This document shows positions 21,966 through 33,497 of a DNA stretch of 64,000 bases, one piece after another. Below the pieces are notes generated by a model, which saw nothing but the letters and a program-made list of their open reading frames with translations, made no database searches and had not been told where the DNA came from. Made by a program: the position numbers and the translations under genes. The stretch spans positions 16,849,228-16,913,227 of the forward strand of contig NC_044922.1 in the NCBI RefSeq assembly GCF_003576645.1. Direction: 5' to 3'. Source of the DNA: Ipomoea triloba (Eukaryota > Streptophyta > Magnoliopsida > Solanales > Convolvulaceae). How positions within the stretch are numbered: position 1 is the first letter of the stretch; each line of letters starts with the position of its first letter.

Positions 21966-23237
21966 AATATTTCCTCTTCAACCATGTAATAACACTTTTC
22001 CCAACTCAATGCAAGGTTTACTTCCTGACACCTAACCATTACCTTTTGTAGATTTTTAAGGCATTGCTCAAAAAGTTTCACCCCAAATGGTGAAGTCATC
22101 CATAAAGACCTCCATGAAGTCTCCTATGTAATCCGCAAAAATAGCTATCATACACCTCATGAAAGTGGCAGGTGCATTACACAAGCCAAATGGCATGCGT
22201 CTGTATGCAAAAGTCCCAAAAGGGCAGGTGAAAGTGGTATTTTCTTGATCTTCTAAAGCCACGGGGATTTGGAAATATCCACTCATCTCGTCTAGAAAGC
22301 AATAAAACCCATGGCCACTAACCCTCTCTACCATTTGGTCAATGAAAGGTAGGGGAAAATGGTCTTTACGGGTGGCATCATTCAATCTCCTGTAGTCAAT
22401 ACAGACCCGCCAACCTGTGACCTTCCTAACGGGAATCAGTTCATTTTTTTCATTGGTCTCAACGGTGATCCCCCCTTTCTTTGGCACAACATGGGTCGGA
22501 CTCACCCAAGCACTATCAGAAATGGAATAAATCATCCTTACATCTAAGAGTCTGACTACCTCATTTTTCACAACCTTCTTCATATTGGGTTTAATCTTTT
22601 TTTTAGGTTGTGCTACAGGCTTAGCTTCGTCCTCTAAAAGGATCTTATGAGTACACAAAGCGGGACTAATCCCCTTCAAGTCACCTAATTTCCACCCAAT
22701 TGCCCCTTTATTCTTTTTCAACACCCCCACAAGTCTATTCTTTTGATCCTCCTCCAGTGAGGATGAAATCACCACTGGAAGTGTAGAATCCTCACCCAAA
22801 AATACATATTCTAAGTTCTCGGGTAAAGGTTTAAGCTCACTCTCCGCACCACTTTCTTCCATTCCTCCTTCTTGTTTTTCTTTCGCATTATCAGCCACTA
22901 ATGCAACCCTTTTCAATCCAACCATTTCCTCCTCAACTTCACCATTCATATCACAACAAGCATTATCATTTTCAACAACAGAAATAGCATCATAAGCAAA
23001 AGGATCAACATCATTCACCATACAAGAATCAACATTGTCAAACTCATCAACATCCAAAGATTCATCATTTACACAACTAAGAAGATCATTATCAACAAAT
23101 TCATCATTCTTTTCACAACAAGCAATATTAGTGCCCCAACTAAACATATCAAACTGTTTTCTACTTTTCACATCTAAAATCAAATTAGGCACTACAGAAT
23201 CAATGTGGTTATGCAAGATGTCAACAAAATATAACAA
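21966..23237 (-). pseudogene. Ty3/gypsy reverse transcriptase, element E1 (broken)
   Basis: This is the Athila-lineage pol region copying RNA into cDNA. The frame 22068-23237 gives 389 residues: an acidic linker, then the RT fingers and palm (HVVPKKGG, WRVCIDYRRLN, PFGLCNAPATF) and the catalytic motif FMDDF near the end. The frame then stops. One extra base in a T run shifts it, and the next ~100 bases still encode RT-like sequence in another frame. RT thumb, RNase H and integrase are missing because E3 LTR sequence begins at 21965. The protease frame lies just upstream at 23334. Confidence 0.85.
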
Positions 23238-23333
23238 GAATCATCAGCAGACATGGGGTATTTTGTCAATTTAGACACGTCAAAACTAGCACACTCGTCA
23301 CCAACACGAATGACTAGTTTCCCACTCCCAACA

Positions 23334-24022
23334 TCAATAAGTGTCCTTGTAGTTGCCAAAAAATGGCCTACCAAGGATAAGTGGCACCTCAATGTCAGGA
23401 TCCATGTCTAAAATGACAAAATCCACAAGAAAGATAAACTTATCTACTCTAACCAACACGTCCTCAACAATCCCCCTAGGATGCTTAATGGACCGATCAG
23501 CCAATTGAATGCAAATACGTGTTGGTTTAAGATTACCCAAATCTAACTTCTTAAACAGATAAAAATGCATAAGATTTATACTTGCACCTAAGTCGGCCAA
23601 TGCCTTATGAAAATCAGTTTCACCTATTTGGCAAGGAATTGTGAAGTTCCCTGGATCCTTCAATTTTTGTGGCAAGTCCTTATGTACCATTGCTGAACAC
23701 TCCTCACTAAGTACCACAGTGGTTGATTCCCCCAGTTTCTTTTTATTGGTGAGGAGGTCCTTCAAAAACTTTATCTTGGCATCTGGCCCAGAGCATCTAC
23801 AAAAGGCATATTAATATGCAATTGTTTCAAAAGGTGCAGAAACTTACCATACTGAGTTTTGTCTTCATTTTTCTTCAACCTCCCAGGATAGGGAAGTGGT
23901 GGCTTGTAAACTGGAACATCCACCTTTTCCTTGCCTTTTTCTAAGGCTTTCTCAGCATGTAGACATGCGGGTGTAGCTGTGCTAGTGTTCTGTTCTGCAT
24001 TCTCATCAACATGGATTTTCAC
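23334..24022 (-). pseudogene. Gypsy aspartic protease region, element E1
   Basis: Two minus-strand frames. 23771-24022 gives a linker ending PFVDALGQMPR, and 23334-23765 (143 residues) contains the retropepsin core: active site ADLGAS, then LADRSIKHPRGIVEDVLVRV and VPLILGRPF. The two are separated by a break of a few bases, and a further shift separates the second from RT. The protease would process the Gag-Pol polyprotein. The broken frames make this a relic. Confidence 0.85.
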
Positions 24023-24096
24023 ATTTTCTTCCTCAATTTGACTCTTTGAGGTGGAGCCCTTATGCAGTACATGATCAGGAAGCTCTTTGCCACTTC

Positions 24097-25012
24097 TTAA
24101 AGTAATGGCCTGAACCCTCTCCCGGGGGTTTTTTTTGTGGTACTAGGAAGTGCTCCCCGGGGTCTTTCTGTCATTGCTTTGGTAACCTGGGCCATTTGAT
24201 TTTCCAGGTTGAGAATGGAAGAAGTGGACTCTTGCCTGTAATTTGAGATCTCCTGTCTCACAGTTGAAACTTCTTGTCTTATTTCCTGTTTCCACTCTTG
24301 CCTCATGTGCCCCATATCATGTTTCACAGTTGAAACTTCCTGCTTGATATCAGTCATCATTCTCAACATTTTTTGTTCAAAACTCTCCCTCGGTGGTTCA
24401 TCTCTAGGAGGATAACCCCCTACTCTCTGTGTAGGTGGTGGTCTATAAGGCCCATCTCTTTGAGGTGGAATCTGAGCGTTAGAGTTGCCCCGGTAAATGT
24501 TATATGAAGAGTTTCCACCCTGATTTCCTCCTTGCCTTTGATTTTTCCAACCTTGATTCTGATTTGGGTGTTGTTGCCACCCTTGACCTTGCCTCCAGTT
24601 TTGGTTGGTGTTACCATATGAGTTGAAATTTTGAGGCCTTATTCTCGTCAATAGCACGTCAAAGAACTAATGACATCCCACGGATGAAACACCTCTGGTG
24701 GGCATTGTCTTTTAAGTGCCTTGAATCTCCTCCAGGCTTCCCCTAATAACTCCATTGAACCCTGCTTGAAGTCCTGAACTTGCTTCCTGATTTTCAAGGT
24801 CTTTGTCAAGGGAAAGAACTCTTGCATGAATTCTTTGTGCAACTGTTCCTAGGACCTGAAGTGATTGTTGGCATGGGAATCCAACCAACTAGCAGCATCC
24901 CCTATCACTGAAAACGGGAATAACTTGAGTCGAACCACTTCTTTAGGCACTCCATTCTGTCTGTACATTCCACAGGACCTCACAAACCGAGTGATATAGC
25001 CTTGTGGATCCT
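24097..25012 (-). pseudogene. Gypsy gag, C-terminal half, element E1
   Basis: Minus strand. DPQGYITRFVRSCGMYRQNG and VVRLKLFPFSVIGDAA are the core of a Ty3/gypsy gag domain (Retrotrans_gag type). They are followed by FKQGSMELLGEAWRRFKALK, then a Gln/Asn-rich tail (QGWQQHPNQNQ) and a coiled-coil-like stretch. In-frame stops occur near 24849 and 24648. The zinc-knuckle part appears deleted between SSLTCY and the Gln-rich tail. The 5' half of the gene is at 34623-35277, separated by the nested element E2. Confidence 0.8.
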
Positions 25013-26350
25013 TAAAGAAGAAGTATTGTGTAGGGGTTGATTCGTCAAAAGATATTTGTATGTTAAAACGGAAAGTCAGTGACTCCCCGAGTGTCGGTCT
25101 CGAAGGAGGGACGTGGAGGTGTGTCAAGTGTGCGGAAGTTTACTTGATTGAGTCATGCATGGGATTCGAGTGTGGTGAATGGTGGATCGTGAGTGAGATG
25201 AGTTCATAAGGTTTGGTTTGAGTGCAAGAGAGTAGTAAAGTAAAAGAGTTGCAAATATGTAAAAGGGGTAGGGATTGGATAGTGCTCATGGATGTTGCAT
25301 TGTGGTGTGGCTAAGCTAATGGATAGATGATGCAAAGATGTTGGCTATTCGAGAGTGTGTTGTCTTAGTCATTTTCCACCTTTGTGTACTAAGGCTTCTT
25401 TGACTTAGGAGTGCCTTCAAGCATCCAAAGTTCTAAGAGGAATTTTATCAAACACTTAAGCTACACACTATCCTACTATTCTTAAGAAGTCCATAGGAAC
25501 TACGATTGTGTCAAGCTTCAAATCCTAACTCTAATCAAAGACATGAAAGAGTCAAGAGCTCAATCTCTCATCTAGATTGCCCAAATCCAAACAAGATCTC
25601 ATCAAAACAACAATCAATAGACAAGAATAGATAACCCAACAATATAAGCATTTAGATCCAAAATATAGAGATAAGATCATCACGCTAGCAACATTCAATC
25701 ACACAATCCAAATCCCTAGATTAAACTAGCCACTCATGATATGAAATTCAAGACAAAAGCTAATTTAATCCAAGAACAAGTTAACTAAATATAATAGAAA
25801 TGAAATAAAGATCACCTAGAGTGATGTAATCCTTCAATCCAAGCTTGTTGTCTTGCTACAATGGAGATCTATCTAAACTAAGAAATGAAAAACTAAGAAA
25901 AATGGAGAAAGTTCTCCAAAGGAAAAACTAAGGAAAGGGAAAACTAAATTTCTGGGAACCTCCTTTGAAAATCCATCAAAGGGGTTTAAATAGTCTCCGA
26001 AAAAGCAACCCTAGTCAAAATTCGCGCAATGCAGTCTCCACGCCTGCTCACACGAGTGTGAGTGTGCATGGGAGGCTACTGGATTCTTTCCACGCATGCT
26101 CACACGCGTGTGGCCATCCTCTTGGGTCCTCCGGGGCTCCGATCTTGCCTGGTTCGTTCTTTAAGCTCATCTTTTGCTCCTATTTGCTCCCGGGGCTCCT
26201 GTTTCACCTCTTTTAGGCTAAAAGTAACTTTCGTGTGTTGGTTAGTGATTTTCAAGCATTTATGAGCATAATTCATCATGTAAGGATGCTATAAACGTGA
26301 CAAAACACCCTAATATGAGCTTGATTTAAGGGTATCTCGGAGGCTTATCA
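25013..26350 (-). repeat. 3' LTR of E2
   Basis: A 1338-bp LTR starting TAAAGAAGAAG (expected TGAAGAAG, one base changed) and ending GGCTTATCA. It retains the GC-rich segment with 'cacgcgtgtg' at about 26038-26115 that the 5' LTR lacks. Confidence 0.88.
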
Positions 26351-28206
26351 AATTTTCCACACTTTTATTCTTGCTTGCCCTCAAGCAAGACAATTTACTT
26401 TCTAAGCTCATAAGTCTCCGAGATACTTTCTCATGTAAAACAAAGCTTTTGGCAAGTCAAAATGATGGGTGTCTAAGACTATCGAAACGGGAGAAATCAT
26501 TTGTGTTATCTACAAAGGATTTTGGTCAAATGTCATCAACTCAAGAAATATTTTCGGGAAATAAAAACCTTTCGTAGATAAACAAGTAAAATAAAGGATC
26601 ACACTCCTCGCACCATACGCAAGCATGCATTTCCGAAGTTTTGGTTCACCTTCTATTTAAATAAGGCCTCTAGCCGATCCCGCTAGTGGGAACGATGTGC
26701 ACTAGCTAATCAACTTTTCCAACCTTATACGCCAAAGCCCAATGTAAAAATAAATGAGGGTAGGGGCATGGACCACTCACCGCTTTTGGCTTAGCGCGGT
26801 CCCTCTTTTCTTCTCACTTCCTAGGATAACGTCATCGAGCCACCCGACTTCACATGGAGCTCCATGCTTTTTCGAAGACAGTGCAATGGGTACCCGAATC
26901 CTAGCGAAGCGGCTCACCTCATCTCTTATTTTCTCAATTCTTGGGATCTTTTTATGTGAACAACCGACTCCAGATAAAGCTTTTTGCTTACCGAAGACTA
27001 TGGTTGAGCACAACCCAACGAATTGGCTTCCCTCAATTTTTAAACTTGGTGATTGGCCTTTTGCCTTTTCGACTTCTCTCCATGTCAACCCCTCATGCCT
27101 TTTTCTATTTATGATCAAGGGATTTTTTTTCTATTAAGCTTACCAACAGGCTCACCTTTTGCCCCATGCCCTACCAAAGTTAGTTCAATTCTGGGCCTTG
27201 CTAATTTTATCTTTCTCAAATTAAAAAGTGCACACTCCCACTGCGAGAGATCCTTGACTAAGGTCCTACGTAACTAAGAGGTGAACATCATGCAAGCAGG
27301 CAAGAATATAAAGTTATTTGGCTCTAAACACTCTCATGGGTGCGAAAAGTAACTTCCTCAAAGATATTTCGAGAGTAAAAATTTTTGGGCATCTAGTCAA
27401 AATTCTCTCTAGATAACACAAATAATAACTTTCTTTTCGAAACTGCAAATGCACCCGCTTATCATTCCCAAGAGCTTCAACTTCTTATTCTAAGCATATA
27501 AGCATATTAAAGCACAAAGTGCGTCCTTTCCACACTTTAAAACAAACACTGTCCTCGATGTTTCCATACGGTATAGGGTAAAGGAACGAAATAGGGATAC
27601 TAAGGATTAAACAATAAAGATCCCTTTCCACACTTTGGAAATTGCTCTGGGATATAGGGTATGCATCAAACGATCCTATTTAACATGGTAAGCTCTAACA
27701 TAACACATACACAAAGTTATATAAACAAATATTTCCATACATTAAAGATCAAAACGGGGCTTAAAATTAGAAAAGGGATAAAAGGATAAACCAAGTATGC
27801 ATCCCTCTTTCCACACTTTAGCTTCCAGCATAGGCCTGCTCCCGTTATAGATGTTCTATAAGAAATGGAGACATAACATACAAAAGGGTTTTCGGAGTGC
27901 TATTGAATTATTATAAAATATAAAAGCAGTAAAGCATAAACATAGATAATAAAGCATGTAAATAAGCAAAATTATTCTAATAGAAATGCGGATATTTAAA
28001 GTGCATAAAAGTAAAGCAGTTGGAATGTAAATAACATAAAGCGATAAAAATAAAGTAAAGCAAAGTAAAGTAAAAGAAATAAAGGTCGGAACCCCGCGCA
28101 TAGGGAACCAAGTGTTCAGGTGGGACCAACAACCAAAGTAACCAATGCCAAGTGGACTTCAGAATCAAGTGTCAAATGTTAGGATTGAGAACGGACAAGG
28201 GAGGCA
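26351..28206 (-). mobile_element. 3' non-coding region of E2
   Basis: No coding frame of note. It shares blocks with 14222-15900, including 'tttccacactttaaaacaaa' at about 27529 and the 'ggaacgatgtgc' block at about 26689. Confidence 0.75.
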
Positions 28207-29469
28207 TCACTGATCACCGAAGGAGGGAGGGTGGAACTGGCTATCAAATCTAGCCTCAAGCTCTGCAATTCTTCTCTCATTTTCCTCCACTGCTCTTCTC
28301 ATGCGATTAAGCTCTTCAGTGTGGACGTCTTGCCTCGCAGATATGGATGTAAAGTGGCCTTCCTGCCACGTGCGCTGCTCGTGCCAATAATTCATTTGTT
28401 CATTGTGGAGCTGCCTGTGGAAGGTCTGAGTCGTTTCCCAATCCATTGAAGCATGGCCTTGCTCCTTCGCAGCTTCGTCCTCCTCATTCTCTTCATTCTC
28501 GGTAGTATCATCAGAAGCTTCTAAATCTGGCGCATCATCACCTCCCAGCCTCAAATTCATGGCAAAGAACTCACCAACGGAGAAAGCAATCATGGTACCT
28601 TCATCCTTTTCTCCCATCAGAAGGTCTGTAAGGCCCAACCCGTGGCACAATCTTGTAACAAAAGGTTCAATGAAACTAGTCTGAACCTTAGGCTTCAGTT
28701 GGGTTTGGAGCCATTTTCTTGCTTGCACGCCCATGTGGATTTCCACTTCATTCTCCATGCACCACATATAAAACAAATCTTGTTTATAGACCTTGTTGCG
28801 ATTGGTGGTTCTGCCGGAGAGATTCACTGCAAAGGCTAATCTAATAGCCTTTAAAGCATTCCTGGTGATGAGATTTGCCTTGAGGTTTGATGAATTGTAA
28901 GGGGCATTGTTGGTGATGCTCCTCCAATACTGAATAGCAACAGCTTCTGAATCAAAATCTTCTTTAAACTCTCTGAAATACGGCATAGAGACGCTCACAG
29001 CATCATGGAATCCAAGCATAACACCTAAAGTGTTAACTGACAAACTGTTGTGGTTGCCAAACAGTCGGAATGAAATGGACTCTCTCGCATTGTTAACTTC
29101 TTTTCGAATTTCTAGTGTCGCCAAAAATTCATATGTGACTGGCGCGAATATAGGTCTTCTCCACTCGAATAGACGGCGGAGCTGTCAGTGCCTTATAAGT
29201 CCATTCACCTCATTTAAACAACCAAATTCTGCTAAAACATTGTCATCGAAGAAACGGCCGACTGATAGCTGCTTCCCCTTATAATTATCCACCGAGGTCA
29301 GCTGAATGGGTGTCAAGTGTCTTAGCGACCTTGAACCTCGCTCCTGGGGAGCTTGTTGAACGGCAGCCTGTGGTCGTGCTCGTGATCTGCTGGATTCACC
29401 GTGATCATATTTGGTTTTCTTTGCAATTTCTTTAGATCGTCCCATCCTACAAAGTTTAGAAATTAACAT
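28207..29469 (-). pseudogene. ATHILA ORF-1-like gene of E2, one internal stop
   Basis: Two minus-strand frames, 29185-29469 (basic Ser/Arg-rich start, KKTKYDHGESSRSRARPQ) and 28207-29124 (305 residues), are in the same frame. They are separated by one TGA at about 29182-29184, and translation resumes QLRRLFEWRRPIFAPVTYEF. The downstream part has SFRLFGNHNSLSVNTLGVML, then an acidic stretch and a C-terminal coiled coil (RRAVEENERRIAELEARF). Layout and the FRLFG...LGVMLGF motif resemble the ATHILA ORF-1 family as I know it; no search was run. The function of these proteins in the element is not established. No transmembrane segment is visible, so a classical env-like protein is less likely. Confidence 0.6.
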
Positions 29470-30590
29470 TCATGCTAATTGGTTTTGAATAATTATCTTT
29501 CAAATAATTCACCATTGGATTCATGTAAAATTCTTTGTCAAGATAATGGACTTCAAACATATAGGGCTAAGAATTTTCAAAAATTTCGCCATAGTTTCCC
29601 CTATATTTTGAACAATTCTATCATAAGAATATCAACAATATCATTCCATTATCTCACACATGCACAATATCATCGTAACATAATTCAATTTGATAGTCAA
29701 ATAAGAAGTCAACTACAAAAGTCAAGAATTTCAAAAAGTCAACTTCATCTTCTTCCCCAAATTCAAAAATTAGGGTTTGAAATTAAAAATTCAATTTCGG
29801 CAATGTAGCATGTGGAAAGTCAAATTGATGGCATATAATAGTTCTACAACAAGTTTACACATCAATTCAAGCATCAATTTCATAATTTTGACAAGAAATT
29901 CAATAAACCCATTTGCTCATCAATGGTGTTCATACTTGAAGCTCAAAAATAAATAGCAATCCATCAATGCAATCATCAATAATGAAAGAAAACATCAAAG
30001 GATAGTTCTATGAAGCATTATAAACCAATTTAAACATTCAAATCATTCAAAATCATGCAAGGTAATGAAGAGGAAATTTTCACATTCAAGCTCTTCCAAA
30101 CTCATGAATATTCAAGGATAAATGGTTAAAGGATAAGAAATTACCTTGATGGTGATGTTTTAATCCTCTTTGAAGTAAAAATAGGATATATGTTCAAACC
30201 TTGAGTATGGATTACACCTTGCGTGGAGAAGAGAAGAAAAATAGGGTTTGGAAGGCTAAAATGGCGTGGAAGGCCGAAGGGGGGGGTTTATATCTCGTGG
30301 GGGTGCCTTCACGCCGACGACACGCGTGTGTGCGTGCGTGGGAGCTTACTGCCTCACTCCCACGCATGGCTACACGCGTGTGAGCGTGCGTGGGGGCTTA
30401 CTGCCTCATTCCCACGCACGGCTACACACGTGTGATCCTGCGTGTCAACCCGGTGCACTGTTTTCTTCCGGTTTTGGTCTTTCCCTGCATACCTACGCCC
30501 GAATTAGGCCTTTCCAAAGCAATTTTTAGTCTCAAATCCTACAAGTTAGTCCTCAAAACATGGTTCCATTGGATTGTAACAAATTATTAG
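29470..30590 (-). mobile_element. Non-coding internal spacer of E2
   Basis: AT-rich, without coding signal, except for a GC-rich patch at 30310-30445. There the unit containing 'cacgcgtgtg' and 'gcgtggg' with 'gcttactgcctca' repeats about three times. The patch resembles the GC-rich segment of the element's own LTRs. Confidence 0.6.
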
Positions 30591-30714
30591 AGCAAAAACA
30601 GTAAAACGGAAGCATAAAAACAATGTAAAAGCATATTATTAAAACCTTGGGTTGCCTCCCAAGCAGCGCCACAGTTTACGTCATTGGCTAGACGCATTAT
30701 ACCTTGTTCAGGAA

Positions 30715-31488
30715 TCAACCATACTCCTTGGTGGTGGGTAGGAAGCATTTTGGTACCCACGTATTCTTCCATGTAAGCCTATCATTCTTCCACTTCGGTT
30801 TTGGTTTCATTTTCGTTTTGACCATCGCCCTCACATCTTCATCAGTTCTTTCTTTCACTTTTTCCTTCTCATCATTTGTGGCTTGTCCATTAAATCTCAG
30901 GGTTATTTCACCTGAACTCACATCTATGCGTGCGTGACATGTAGCCAAAAATGGTCTTCCAAGAATTAAGGATTCATGGGGCTCATTATCACCCATCTTG
31001 CAAACAACAAAATCGACAGGCACAAGAAACTTTCCTATTCTTACCAGAACATCTTTCGCTAAGCCTTCAGGATACCGTGTGGTTCCGTCAGCTAAACGTA
31101 GAGTCAGCCTTGTCGGTTTCAAGCTTGGTAAGTTCAATTTATCAAAAAGATTTGAAGACATGACATTAATAGAAGCTCCAAGATCGGCAAGAGCATTTTG
31201 AGGTTCCATGTTCTGTATAGAACAAGGAATCAACAAAGCTCCAGGGTCGCCCTTCTTTCTAGGGTAACCCTCAGTTAAACAAGCCGAAGATTCTTGGCTT
31301 AAGCAAGTAAAATTATCATCTTCAAATAACTCGCGACATTCTTTGTTTTTGAAAAATTTTTGGATAAAAGCATTAATTGTACCTTCTCGAGCCGCTTCTT
31401 TCTCTTTTGAACTTTTGATTTTGTCTTGTGATAGCTCCTTTACTTTTGGGCGTACTTCCGAAGTGGTTTTCTCATTTCTTTCCTTCAT
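30715..31488 (-). pseudogene. Gypsy aspartic protease, element E2
   Basis: An open frame of 257 residues. It has a Lys/Glu-rich start, FFKNKECRELFEDDNF, then the retropepsin core with active site ADLGAS, LADGTTRYPEGLAKDVLVRI and ESLILGRPFLATCHARIDVS, and a charged tail. It matches the E1 protease in order and spacing. Directly downstream, where RT should start, the frame ends and 'gggttgcctcccaagcagcgcc' (plus strand) introduces non-coding DNA. The domain itself looks intact. It is listed as pseudogene because the surrounding polyprotein is broken. Confidence 0.85.
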
Positions 31489-31575
31489 TGAGATTGTGCA
31501 CGAACCGCTCGCATTCTTTAATTCGAGATTGGGACTACAAGAGGTAGTCTCGTTTCTCTTGTCTTCTACCTTACA

Positions 31576-33300
31576 TTAGCATTTTCCGCAAATAGCGTCC
31601 ATTGGATCACACTTTTTATGTTTTTCTTCCTTGGCATCAATAGCATTGACTCTCTCTTTTGGATTGTTCTCAATGTTACTCGGGAGTTGTCCGTAGTGTC
31701 TCTCAGACATCATCTTAAACATTTGAGAGATTTGATTCTCAATTGTCTTAAGTGTAGCCTTGGACTCTTGTCGAAGACTAGAAATCTCTTGTCGAATCTC
31801 TTGAGTAATCTCTTGTTTTAGATTTGCCCGATCATTTTTCAATTCCATAATCGTCCGTGTAAGTCTTTCATCTACTTCACGGATGTCATCCCTTCTCTGT
31901 TGAGTAAAGTCAAGTTGAGAGTTGTATTGTGGCCTATATTGAGTCATTTGACTTCCATTTCCTTGGTTTTGATTATACATCAGTCTGTTCTTATCATTTT
32001 GTCCCTATGCAAGCTTGTTTCCATAGTTGTATTGTCCTCGCGCTTGATATCCATCATTGTTGTTATTGTTCCAACCCTCTCCCTGTTTCCAATTGTTATT
32101 TGATCTTTGATTTTGTCCATAAGCATTGAAGTTGGAGTTCCTTTGGTAATCTACCGCCTCAACTTGCTCGGATGCAGACGGAGAAGTGCAAATATTGGTA
32201 TCATGAGGTTCTCCACAGATGTTACAGTAAAGTGCCAAAGCCATGCAAGGCTTGGGTTTTCCTTCCATTTTCTCTACCATGGCCTGTAGCTTTTTGATTT
32301 CGTGATTCATTGCCTCTATTTTTGCCTCGCTCGCCACACGATTATCAACTTCATATATGCCCCGTGATCTCCTCGTCGTTCATACCAATAAGAGGTATTC
32401 TTTGATATTCTCTCAATTAATTCTTCAGCTTCTGGCAAAGCTAGTGAGACAAAGGCACCGCTAGAGGATGAGTCAAGCAACATCTTTCCTTCGTCTGTCA
32501 GCCCTCCGTAGAATGAGCTAATCATGTCCCATGGGTGCATCAGATCTTGCGGGCATTGTCATTTAAGAACCTTGAATTGTCGCCAAGCCTCTCCCAAACT
32601 CTCAAGTCTTCCTTGCTTGAATTCCTGTATCAGCCTTCTAATCCTCATATATAGTTTTGTAATGGGAAAGATCTCATTCATGAATTCACGATGCAACTGC
32701 TGCCACGTTCTGAAATGTTTTTCGTCTTGGCTTTCCAACCATCGTGCTGCCTCTCCTATAACTGAAAATGGGAATAATTTAAGTCGAACTATCACCTCGC
32801 TAACGCCTTCCTGCCTGTACATCTCACATGCTCGTATGAACCTTGTGATGTGTGCATTGGGATCTTCAGATGGTAATCCCGAACATTGACTGTTCTGAAC
32901 CAGTGTGAGAATAGTTGGATGCACGTGAAAATTGACGTTTTCCATCGGCGGTACATAGATTGAATTATGCATATTAAAATCAGGGGTCATGTAATCTACA
33001 ATTGATCTTTGCGATTCCTGAGGAATTCCATAGTATTCTTCTTCACGAATGTTCTCTTGATTGTTTGCTCTGTTAGCTTGTGGTTCTTCAAGAATTGGTT
33101 ATTCATGATTAATTGGTACTTGTGGAACTATTGAAACTGGGGGTGGATTTGGTACAGATGTTCCTCTTCCTTGTAGGTTTCTTGTTGCGCTTGATGAAGC
33201 CATTTGTGATCGATCCTTGGGTATTTTTCCTTCTAGTTGCTCTATTAATTTCTAGAATGTAGGGTAGTAAGCCTTGATTTCCTTTTGCTCGCGTGTGCAT
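31576..33300 (-). pseudogene. Gypsy gag, element E2 (broken)
   Basis: Minus-strand pieces in order. The start at 33109-33300 is followed by 32559-32990 with MHNSIYVPP, SEDPNAHITRFIRACEMY and RLKLFPFSVIGEAARWLES, the gypsy gag core. Then come MHPWDMISSFYGGL (32316-32540), a zinc knuckle CNICGEPHDTNIC (about 32200-32240), an Asn-rich tail, and at 31576-31980 a coiled coil ending in KCDPMDAICGKC. Breaks include a TGA before QCPQDLMHPWD, a frameshift near 32330 and a TAG after GNKLA. The product would form the virus-like particle shell, and this copy cannot make a full one. Confidence 0.85.
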
Positions 33301-33477
33301 TCAACTAGTAAGATTACCAATGAAACAGAATTTCCACAATTGACTAGAAGTAGTCAATTGGGTAAGTAGCAAAAAAAAATAAAAATAAAACAAAATAAAG
33401 TGGAATGGATTAACAATGATCAAATCTAGCATTCATGCAATCAAAGTAAACAAAAACATATGACAACCTATTGCCCT

Positions 33478-33494
33478 CCCCGGCAACGGCGCCA
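33478..33494 (-). other. Primer-binding site of E2
   Basis: Minus strand TGGCGCCGTTGCCGGGG, three bases inside the 5' LTR end at 33498. Confidence 0.85.
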
Positions 33495-33497
33495 TTT

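Noticed and set aside
21966..25012. Possible endogenous pararetrovirus
   Set aside because: Gag core, protease ADLGAS and RT order fit the Athila lineage with a TGGCGCCGTTGCC primer site and LTRs. No movement protein or caulimovirid motifs were seen.
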